From NCBI GenBank assembly GCA_003456125.1, contig DMPD01000347.1, positions 1 through 10,470 of the forward strand: 10,470 bases of DNA. The letters are read 5' to 3'. The translations under genes and the position numbers were made by a program. Source of the stretch: Cyanobacteria bacterium UBA8156 (GTDB lineage Bacteria; Cyanobacteriota; Cyanobacteriia; Pseudanabaenales; Pseudanabaenaceae). The notes under the pieces are model-generated. The model was not told where the DNA came from and made no database searches. It was given only the letters and a program-made list of their open reading frames with translations. Shown piece after piece: positions 1 to 5,206 of the stretch (position 1 is the stretch's first letter; each line of letters starts with the position of its first letter).

Positions 1-1548
1 AGTGAAAGCCGGGCGTTGGTGGTGGAAAACCTCAAAACCTACCGCAAACTGCAACCGGAAGTAGAAGGGTTCAACCTCAAGGCGATCGTGTTGCTCAGCG
101 ATGAGGAACCCCCCGCCGGCCTCCACACTTTCCAGCAAGTGTTGACCTTGGGGGCCAGTCGCGATCTCGGCAACCCCGACATCCGCCGCGACAGCCCCGC
201 CACCATCATTTACACCTCCGGCACCAGCGGTCAGCCCAAGGGGGTGGTGCTCAGCCACGGCAACCTGCTCTACGAAATCGGGGCCGCCCGGACTGTCCTT
301 AAGCCCCAACCGGGCGATCGCGTCCTCAGCATTTTGCCCACCTGGCACTCCTACGAACGTACCTTCGAGTACTTCATCCTGACCTGCGGCTGTACCCAAA
401 TTTACACCAACCTCAAAAACCTCAAAAAAGACCTCAAGACCCGCCAACCCCAATTCATGGTGGCGGTACCCCGGCTCTGGGAATCCATTTACGAAGCCAT
501 TCAAGCGCAATTGCGGGAACAACCGGTGGCCAAGCAACGGCTGGTGCGGTTCTTTTTGGCCGTGGGCGATCGCTTCATCAAGGCCCGACGGGTGTGGCAA
601 GGACTCGATCTGAACAACCTGGAGCCCTCTTTGGGTCAGAAAATCGGGGCAGCCCTCACCGCCTTCCTTACTTGGTTGCCCTACCGCCTGGGCGATCGCT
701 TGGTGTTTCGCAAAATTCGGGAAGCCACCGGCGGCAAACTGAAATATGTGGTCACGGGGGGCGGCTCCATCGCCGAGGCCCTCGAAGATTTTTACGAACT
801 GGTGGGCATCGAATTGTTGGGGGGATACGGCCTGACGGAAACCGCGCCGATCACCCACGTGCGGCGGCCCCGTCGCAACCTGCGGGGCGGCGACGGTCAA
901 CCGTTTCCCCTCACCGAAACCCGGATTGTCGATCCCGAAACCCATCGGGACTTGCCCCCCGGCCAACAAGGACTGGTCTGGATTCGGGGGCCGCAGGTGA
1001 TGCAGGGGTACTACCGCAATCCCGAAGCCACCGGCAAAGTGCTCAATCCCGAAGGCTGGTTTAATACCGGCGATTTGGGTTGGGTCTCAACCCAACAGGA
1101 TTTGGTGATCACCGGTCGCGCCAAAGACACCATTGTCCTCAGCAACGGCGAAAACATCGAACCCCAACCCCTCGAAGATGTGTGCCTGGCCAGCCCCTTC
1201 ATCGATCAGATTGTGTTGGTGGGACAAGATCAGAAATACCTGGGGGCGCTGGTCGTGCTGAATTTGCCCGCTTTGGTGGCCGCCGGTTTGGCCGCCCCCG
1301 AAGAACCCCTTGCCGAAGTCAGCGCCCGCCTCCAGCAAGACCCCCAGGAGATCGCCCGGTTGCGCCAGGAACTGGATCGGGCGGTCAAAAACCGGCCCGG
1401 GTACCGCCCCGATGACCAGATCAAAGCCATCCACCTGTTGGCGGAACCCCTCAACATCGAAAACGGCCTGTTGACCCAAACCTTCAAAATTCGCCGGAAC
1501 GTGGTTTTTGAACGGTACCAAGCGGAAATTCGGGCCCTGTACCCCTAA
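1..1548 (+). CDS. aas: Long-chain acyl-ACP/acyl-CoA synthetase (AMP-forming), 5' end outside window
   Basis: This enzyme activates free fatty acids through an acyl-adenylate and transfers them to acyl carrier protein or CoA. In cyanobacteria it recycles fatty acids released from membrane lipids. The reading frame is open from base 1, so the true start lies upstream; 515 residues are visible. Cyanobacterial homologues have roughly 640-700 residues, so the N-terminal 130-180 are missing. Numbering from the first codon of the window, the ANL-superfamily signatures are the phosphate loop TSGTSGQPKG (72-81), the adenine motif GYGLTET (275-281), the ATP-ribose motif with TGD (356-358), the hinge GRAKD (372-376) and a C-terminal QTFKIRR carrying the probable catalytic lysine K496. 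The 3' end overlaps the convergent psbN by 3 bases. The family is secure. ACP versus CoA as acceptor is inferred from the cyanobacterial context and cannot be read from the sequence. Confidence 0.9.
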   Translation, partial: SESRALVVENLKTYRKLQPEVEGFNLKAIVLLSDEEPPAGLHTFQQVLTLGASRDLGNPDIRRDSPATIIYTSGTSGQPKGVVLSHGNLLYEIGAARTVLKPQPGDRVLSILPTWHSYERTFEYFILTCGCTQIYTNLKNLKKDLKTRQPQFMVAVPRLWESIYEAIQAQLREQPVAKQRLVRFFLAVGDRFIKARRVWQGLDLNNLEPSLGQKIGAALTAFLTWLPYRLGDRLVFRKIREATGGKLKYVVTGGGSIAEALEDFYELVGIELLGGYGLTETAPITHVRRPRRNLRGGDGQPFPLTETRIVDPETHRDLPPGQQGLVWIRGPQVMQGYYRNPEATGKVLNPEGWFNTGDLGWVSTQQDLVITGRAKDTIVLSNGENIEPQPLEDVCLASPFIDQIVLVGQDQKYLGALVVLNLPALVAAGLAAPEEPLAEVSARLQQDPQEIARLRQELDRAVKNRPGYRPDDQIKAIHLLAEPLNIENGLLTQTFKIRRNVVFERYQAEIRALYP

Positions 1549-1676
1549 TCTTCGTGGTCTTCAAACGGATCGCCCAAGGCTTTGCTGGGGGGGCCAAAAG
1601 CCGTATACACGCTAAAAGCCGTCAGGCAAATCAAGCAAACGGCCACCGTCAGGCCAATCGAGGTCGCGCTTCCCAT
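1545..1676 (-). CDS. psbN: Photosystem II assembly protein PsbN
   Basis: This 43-residue thylakoid membrane protein was once listed as a photosystem II subunit and is now regarded as an assembly or repair factor. Translating the minus strand from CAT at 1674-1676 to CTA at 1545-1547 gives a hydrophobic segment (about residues 5-26), then the hallmark motif YTAFGPPSKAL and an acidic DPFEDHED tail. That tail matches the typical PsbN C-terminus closely. The length is normal for the family. The divergent position next to psbH is the classic cyanobacterial and chloroplast arrangement. The stop codon overlaps the end of the upstream acyl-ACP synthetase gene on the other strand, so the two transcripts converge with no spacer. 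No strong Shine-Dalgarno sequence is seen before the ATG. Confidence 0.95.
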   Translation of the reverse strand: MGSATSIGLTVAVCLICLTAFSVYTAFGPPSKALGDPFEDHED

Positions 1677-1744
1677 GAAATCCGGTATCCCTTACAATGT
1701 TGCGTATAGTAACTATATTCGATACCCAAGGAAAGCATACCCCT
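1677..1744. promoter_or_regulatory. Divergent psbN/psbH promoter region with palindrome
   Basis: These 68 bases must hold the promoters for both photosystem II genes unless transcription starts further away. A perfect inverted repeat TATAGT-A-ACTATA lies at 1705-1717, so a -10-like TATAGT can be read on each strand. On the plus strand TTACAA (1692-1697) stands 16 bases before TATATT (1714-1719), a plausible sigma-70-type pair for psbH. AAGGAAAG (1728-1735) is the likely psbH ribosome binding site. The element assignments are by eye only. Confidence 0.4.
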
Positions 1745-1942
1745 ATGTCGCAGCGCACTTGGTTGGGAGACATCCTGCGCCCCCTCAACTCGGAATACGG
1801 CAAAGTGTCTCGGGGCTGGGGCACCACGCCCCTAATGGCCGTGTTCATGTCCTTGTTTTTGGTGTTTCTGCTGATTATCTTGCAACTGTACAATTCGTCC
1901 CTGATCCTGGAAGGGGTCAAGCTGAACTGGGGAGTTGGCTGA
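1745..1942 (+). CDS. psbH: Photosystem II phosphoprotein-type subunit PsbH
   Basis: PsbH is a small single-span subunit of the photosystem II core, near CP47. It is needed for stable assembly and for acceptor-side function. The 65-residue product begins [20 protein letters not shown], the conserved stromal N-terminus. A transmembrane helix follows at about residues 29-47 ([17 protein letters not shown]), then the conserved YNSSLILEG lumenal segment. The length fits cyanobacterial PsbH, which lacks the longer phosphorylated N-terminus of plants. The start at 1745 is preferred over an in-frame ATG at 1697 because homologues begin here and AAGGAAAG lies about 9 bases upstream. It is transcribed away from psbN. 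Whether its transcript reads on into tatA across the 300-base repeat region is unknown. Confidence 0.97.
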   Translation: MSQRTWLGDILRPLNSEYGKVSRGWGTTPLMAVFMSLFLVFLLIILQLYNSSLILEGVKLNWGVG

Positions 1943-1965
1943 GCCTTAAGTCACCTCAAGTCAAC

Positions 1966-1991
1966 AGCACTGGTACAAAGCACTGGTACAA
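1966..1991. repeat. 13-base tandem repeat, two copies
   Basis: AGCACTGGTACAA occurs at 1966-1978 and again directly at 1979-1991, followed by AGCA, the start of a third copy. The copies are identical, consistent with recent slippage duplication. Confidence 0.9.
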
Positions 1992-2025
1992 AGCAATTGG
2001 GCTGCGGTCTTGGCTCTCTTCGGTA

Positions 2026-2070
2026 GCTCCCCCTTTGGTTTGTGGGCAGCCTTCCGGTAACTGGGGGAGC
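2026..2070 (+). terminator. GC-rich stem-loop downstream of psbH (possible terminator or 3'-end stabiliser)
   Basis: GCTCCCCC (2026-2033) is perfectly complementary to GGGGGAGC (2063-2070), an 8-base-pair GC-rich stem with a 29-base loop. It lies about 85 bases after the psbH stop codon. No T-run follows, so it does not look like a classical intrinsic terminator. It may instead protect the 3' end of the abundant psbH mRNA or mark a processing site. The long loop weakens the call. Confidence 0.35.
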
Positions 2071-2106
2071 CGAGACTTACCAATAGCTGGCAGCAACTGG
2101 CCAGCT

Positions 2107-2165
2107 GCACCAAGGCCCAAAGTAGCTAGACCAAAGTAGCTAGACCAAAGCACCAAGGCCCAAAG
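2107..2165. repeat. Nested repeats: 16-mer pair flanking a 14-base tandem
   Basis: GCACCAAGGCCCAAAG occurs at 2107-2122 and 2150-2165. Between and partly overlapping these copies, CCAAAGTAGCTAGA occurs at 2117-2130 and 2131-2144, with a third partial copy CCAAAG at 2145-2150. The nested layout suggests successive slippage events on a CCAAAG core. Confidence 0.85.
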
Positions 2166-2172
2166 CACAAAG

Positions 2173-2205
2173 AAAAGATACAAAAAAGATACAAAGAAAA
2201 GATAC
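2173..2205. repeat. Three copies of AAAAGATAC in an A-rich tract
   Basis: AAAAGATAC occurs at 2173-2181, 2184-2192 and 2197-2205, with starts 11 and 13 bases apart. The tract ends about 40 bases before the tatA start codon, so it would lie in the tatA 5' region. Confidence 0.85.
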
Positions 2206-2243
2206 AAAGAAACAGAAAGGGAAAAACCCTAGGGAGCTGGATC

Positions 2244-2531
2244 ATGAATTTGTTTGGAATGGGCTTGCCGGAGATGGGTGTGATTGCCATTGTGGCGCTG
2301 CTGATTTTCGGGCCTAAGAAGTTACCGGAAATTGGTAAGAGCTTGGGCAAAACCGTAAAATCCTTCCAGGATGCCTCCCGGGAATTTCAGTCGGAGTTTG
2401 TGAAGGAAGCCGAGCGGCAAGAAGCAGCCCAACAGGTCGCAAGCCAGCCTGTAGCGGCTCCCCCGGCGGCGGTGGTAGAAGCACCACCGGAAAGCGCTCC
2501 CGTCAGCACCCAGCCCCTCACCGATGCCTGA
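2244..2531 (+). CDS. tatA: Twin-arginine translocase subunit TatA
   Basis: TatA is the pore- or patch-forming subunit of the Tat pathway. It moves folded proteins with twin-arginine signal peptides across the plasma and thylakoid membranes. The 95-residue product has the canonical layout: a short N-terminus, a membrane helix at about residues 4-22 containing E10, the hinge FGPKKLPEIG (22-31), an amphipathic helix to about residue 55, and an Ala/Pro/Gln-rich soluble tail. The hinge and E10 are like plant Tha4 and cyanobacterial TatA. The short tail argues against TatB. AGGGAG at 2231-2236 lies 7 bases before the ATG, supporting this start. The gene overlaps pth by 8 bases, so the two are probably translationally coupled. 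No tatC is present in the window. Confidence 0.95.
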   Translation: MNLFGMGLPEMGVIAIVALLIFGPKKLPEIGKSLGKTVKSFQDASREFQSEFVKEAERQEAAQQVASQPVAAPPAAVVEAPPESAPVSTQPLTDA

Positions 2532-3132
2532 AGCGGTACCCCTGCGGGCGATCGTGGGCTTGGGGAACCCCGGGCCGCAGTATGCCCAAACTCGGCACAA
2601 CATTGGTTTTATGGTGTTGGAGCGGTTGGCGCAGCGTTGGGGAGCGATCTGGCGGGAAGAAAAGCGGTTTAAGGGTACCTGTGCCGAGGGGGGGTACCAG
2701 GGCCGCAAAATCTGGCTGCTGAAACCCCAGACCTACATGAATGCTTCGGGGGAAGCGGCGATCGCCCTGTTGCAATGGCACAAATTGCCGAGGGAAAGCC
2801 TGCTGGTGGTGTACGACGATTTGGACTTGCCCTTTGGCAAGTTGCGGTTGCGGGCCAATGGGTCGGCGGGGGGGCACAACGGCATCAAATCTTGCTTGCA
2901 GCACTTGGGCGGTGATGGCTTTGGGCGCTTGCGGTTGGGCATTGGTCGGGCGGGCGATCGGGAGACCGTAGCCCATGTCTTGGGGACGTTCCGCCCGGAA
3001 GAAGCCAGCCGTTTGCCGGAATTGTTGAACCTAGCCACCGCCGCGATTGAGACGGCGATCGCCCGGGGATTGCCCCAAGCTATGAACGAATTCAATGCCC
3101 AGGGTTTGGCGCTGATGGATGCGGCGAAGTAG
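2524..3132 (+). CDS. pth: Peptidyl-tRNA hydrolase
   Basis: This cytosolic enzyme cleaves the ester bond of peptidyl-tRNAs that drop off the ribosome and so recycles the tRNA. The 202-residue product is full length for bacterial Pth. The family residues are present: N15 in VGLGNPG, catalytic H25 in TRHNIGF, M72-N73 in QTYMNASG, D98 in VYDDLDLP and N119 in GGHNGIKS. They correspond to the E. coli residues N10, H20, M67/N68, D93 and N114. The start ATG lies inside the end of tatA (overlap ATGCCTGA) with no strong ribosome binding site, which suggests translation depends on ribosomes finishing tatA. The ABC ATPase gene begins 4 bases after the stop codon. Confidence 0.97.
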   Translation: MPEAVPLRAIVGLGNPGPQYAQTRHNIGFMVLERLAQRWGAIWREEKRFKGTCAEGGYQGRKIWLLKPQTYMNASGEAAIALLQWHKLPRESLLVVYDDLDLPFGKLRLRANGSAGGHNGIKSCLQHLGGDGFGRLRLGIGRAGDRETVAHVLGTFRPEEASRLPELLNLATAAIETAIARGLPQAMNEFNAQGLALMDAAK

Positions 3133-3136
3133 CGCT

Positions 3137-3991
3137 ATGGGTGATCCGTTTTTACGCCTGGAAAACGTCTCCAAAACCTACGGTGACTTGGTGGCGGTAC
3201 GGGATTTGAATCTGGAAGTACCGGCAGGAGAGTTGTTGGGGTTGTTGGGCCCCAACGGTGCCGGTAAATCCACCGCCATTCGGATGATGACCACCCTGAC
3301 GGCCCCCACCGGCGGCACCATTACCCTGGGGGATTGGGATGTGGCCAAGTTTCCGCAACAAGTCAAGCGGTTGTTTGGGGTGGTGTTGCAGCAAACCAGC
3401 GTGGACGTGGATTTGACCGTGTGGGAAAACCTGGAGCTCCATGGTCGGATGCACCGGATGCCGCAGCCGGAACGGGCCGCAGCGATCGCCCGGTGGTTGG
3501 AGTATGTGGAATTGACAGAGCGGCGGGAGAGCCTGGTGAAAACCCTATCGGGGGGGATGAAACGGCGGTTGCAGATTGCGCGGGCGTTGCTGCATCAGCC
3601 GCAGATGTTGTTTTTGGACGAACCCACCGTCGGCCTAGACCCCCAAACCCGCCGGCGATTGTGGGAAATCATCAAAGACTTAAAAGCCAAAGGGCTGACG
3701 GTTTTGCTGACCACCCACTACATGGAAGAGGCCGAATTTTTGTGCGATCGCGTCTGTATCATGGACGCAGGCACCATCATCGAAGTGGGCACCCCAGCCG
3801 CTTTGCGCACCAAATATGGTCAGGCCGTACTGGTGCATCAGCAGGCAGGAGGCATCACCTATCGGTTTTTCCCCGATGGGACGGCAGCCCATGCCCACCT
3901 CACGGCCCAGAGCGATCCGACGGGGTTGATGGTACGGCCGACCACCCTCGAAGATATTTTCGTGGAACTTACAGGACGGGGATTGGACTGA
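3137..3991 (+). CDS. ABC transporter ATP-binding protein, DrrA/ABC-2 type
   Basis: This is the ATPase half of an ABC-2-type exporter, a family that drives efflux of drugs, lipids or polysaccharides and acts at the cytoplasmic face of the membrane. From the ATG at 3137 (284 residues) the motifs are Walker A GPNGAGKST (38-46), the Q-loop around Q85/Q86, signature LSGGMKRRLQIARAL (137-151), Walker B LFLDEP (158-163), the D-loop with GLDP, and switch histidine H194 in TTHYMEEAE. The C-terminal TTLEDIFVELTGR is typical of the DrrA group. An in-frame ATG at 3119 inside pth would add six residues (MRRSSA). The later start is chosen because it avoids overlap with pth and matches the usual short N-terminus. 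No membrane partner lies next to it: the following gene is a nucleotidyltransferase. The permease must be encoded elsewhere, and the substrate cannot be inferred. Confidence 0.92.
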   Translation: MGDPFLRLENVSKTYGDLVAVRDLNLEVPAGELLGLLGPNGAGKSTAIRMMTTLTAPTGGTITLGDWDVAKFPQQVKRLFGVVLQQTSVDVDLTVWENLELHGRMHRMPQPERAAAIARWLEYVELTERRESLVKTLSGGMKRRLQIARALLHQPQMLFLDEPTVGLDPQTRRRLWEIIKDLKAKGLTVLLTTHYMEEAEFLCDRVCIMDAGTIIEVGTPAALRTKYGQAVLVHQQAGGITYRFFPDGTAAHAHLTAQSDPTGLMVRPTTLEDIFVELTGRGLD

Positions 3992-3995
3992 CGCA

Positions 3996-5132
3996 ATGAA
4001 AGCAATGATTTTGGCGGCGGGGAAAGGCACGCGCATTCGACCGATTACCTACGTCATGCCGAAGCCCATGATTCCGATCATGCAAAAGCCGGTCATGGAA
4101 TTTTTGGTGGAATTGCTGCGGCAGCATGGTTTTGATCAAATCATGGTGAATGTGAGCCACCTTTCCGAAGAAATCGAAAACTATTTTCGGGACGGTCAAA
4201 AGTTTGGTGTAGAAATGTCCTACTCCTTTGAAGGCAGCATCATCAATGGGGAGTTGGTGGGCAAGGCCTTGGGCTCGGCTGGAGGGCTAAAGAAAATCCA
4301 AGACTTCTCGCCGTTTTTTGACGACACTTTTGTGGTGCTGTGCGGCGATGCGTTGATTGATTTGGATTTGACCGCTGTAGTGAAATGGCATCGGGAGCGG
4401 GGAGCCTTGGCAACTGTAGTGGCGAAAGAAGTCCCCCGCGAATCGGTTTCGAGTTACGGCGTAATTGTCACCGATGGGGAAGATCGCATTGTTGAATTTC
4501 AGGAAAAACCCCCGGTGGAATCGGCCCGTAGCAACAAAATCAATACCGGGATTTACATTTTTGAGCCGGAGGTACTGGATTACGTTCCTTCCGGTCAAGA
4601 ATATGATATTGGTAGCCAATTGTTTCCGAAACTGGTGGCAGCCGGCGCGCCGTTTTACGCCAAAGCCATGGACTTTGAATGGGTAGATATTGGGAAAGTA
4701 CCCGACTATTGGCAGGCGATTCAGGATGTTTTGTCGGGGAATATTCGGAACGTCAAAATTCCCGGTAAAGAAGTGCGGCCGGGGATTTTTACCGGTCTGA
4801 ATGTGTCGGTAAACTGGGATAAGGTGAACGTGACGGGGCCGGTATACATTGGCGGGATGACCCGCATTGAGGATGGGGCCACGATTGTGGGGCCGACCAC
4901 CATTGGCCAAAATTGCCACATTTGTCGGACGGCAACGGTGGAGCGCAGCATCATTTTTGAGTATTCGCGGTTGTCGGATGTGCGCTTGGTGGATAAGCTG
5001 GTGTTTGGGCGCTATTGTGTAGATAAAACGGGGGCGACCATTGATTTGCAAGCGGCGGCCTTGGATTGGCTGATTACCGATACCCGTTTGGAAAATCACA
5101 CTGGCGTGATAGGGGCGGCCGGGCGCGGGTGA
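3996..5132 (+). CDS. NDP-sugar pyrophosphorylase / sugar-1-phosphate nucleotidyltransferase with left-handed beta-helix domain
   Basis: The enzyme joins a sugar-1-phosphate to an NTP to make an NDP-sugar and pyrophosphate, feeding cell-wall, glycolipid or exopolysaccharide synthesis. The 378-residue product has an N-terminal Rossmann-like nucleotidyltransferase domain (about 1-235). Its signature is GKGTRIRPIT (9-18) with K23 in MPKPM, LGSAGG (92-97), CGD (116-118, metal-binding D118), EKP (170-172), NTGIY (184-188) and the second metal aspartate D231 in WVDIG. From about 277 to 330, hexapeptide-like repeats (GPVYIGG, ATIVGPTTIGQN) indicate a short beta-helix. This architecture is shared by mannose-1-phosphate guanylyltransferases and glucose-1-phosphate uridylyl- and thymidylyltransferases. 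The closest feel is the GDP-mannose type, but the substrate is not decided by the sequence. It starts 4 bases after the ABC ATPase stop codon. Confidence 0.9.
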   Translation: MKAMILAAGKGTRIRPITYVMPKPMIPIMQKPVMEFLVELLRQHGFDQIMVNVSHLSEEIENYFRDGQKFGVEMSYSFEGSIINGELVGKALGSAGGLKKIQDFSPFFDDTFVVLCGDALIDLDLTAVVKWHRERGALATVVAKEVPRESVSSYGVIVTDGEDRIVEFQEKPPVESARSNKINTGIYIFEPEVLDYVPSGQEYDIGSQLFPKLVAAGAPFYAKAMDFEWVDIGKVPDYWQAIQDVLSGNIRNVKIPGKEVRPGIFTGLNVSVNWDKVNVTGPVYIGGMTRIEDGATIVGPTTIGQNCHICRTATVERSIIFEYSRLSDVRLVDKLVFGRYCVDKTGATIDLQAAALDWLITDTRLENHTGVIGAAGRG

Positions 5133-5145
5133 TATTCGCCTTCAC

Positions 5146-5155
5146 GGCGATCGCC
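5146..5155. repeat. HIP1 palindrome in intergenic gap
   Basis: GGCGATCGCC contains the HIP1 octamer GCGATCGC, which is highly over-represented in many cyanobacterial genomes. This copy lies in the 74-base gap before the radical SAM gene. Many other copies lie inside the genes of the left and central parts of the window. Confidence 0.9.
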
Positions 5156-5206
5156 CATTCCGCCAAACTACACTGAGGGTATGGATCAACCGGATATCAT
5201 CCCTCT

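Larger units (their letters stand above)
1943..2243. repeat. Non-coding psbH-tatA spacer filled with short direct and tandem repeats
   Basis: This stretch of about 300 bases holds no convincing gene. It contains, in order: a 10-base-period pair of AAGTCA (1948-1953, 1958-1963); a 13-base tandem pair; a GC-rich stem-loop; a near-palindrome at 2093-2108 (GCAACTGG/CCAGCTGC); a 14-base tandem repeat nested between two copies of a 16-mer; and three copies of AAAAGATAC. The right-hand half is strongly purine- and A-rich and is built on a recurring CAAAG core. Short reading frames across it are artefacts of the repeats. The role is unknown: it could be a 3' UTR, a slippage-prone spacer or the scar of a small element. 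Confidence 0.7.

Noticed and set aside
1582..2139. 185-codon plus-strand frame across psbN, psbH and the repeats
   Set aside because: It overlaps two secure photosystem genes and runs through repeats; its translation matches nothing I recognise.
2160..2225. CRISPR-like spacing of AAAAGATAC repeats
   Set aside because: The repeats are 9 bases long with 2-4 bases between them, far shorter than CRISPR repeats and spacers, and no cas gene is present.
3334..3999. 221-codon plus-strand frame inside the ABC ATPase gene
   Set aside because: It is a frame-shifted reading of the ATPase, rich in Arg, Gly and Pro, with no recognisable domain.
4287..5099. 270-codon minus-strand frame opposite the nucleotidyltransferase
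   Set aside because: It is an antisense shadow of a well-supported gene and has no start signal or domain.
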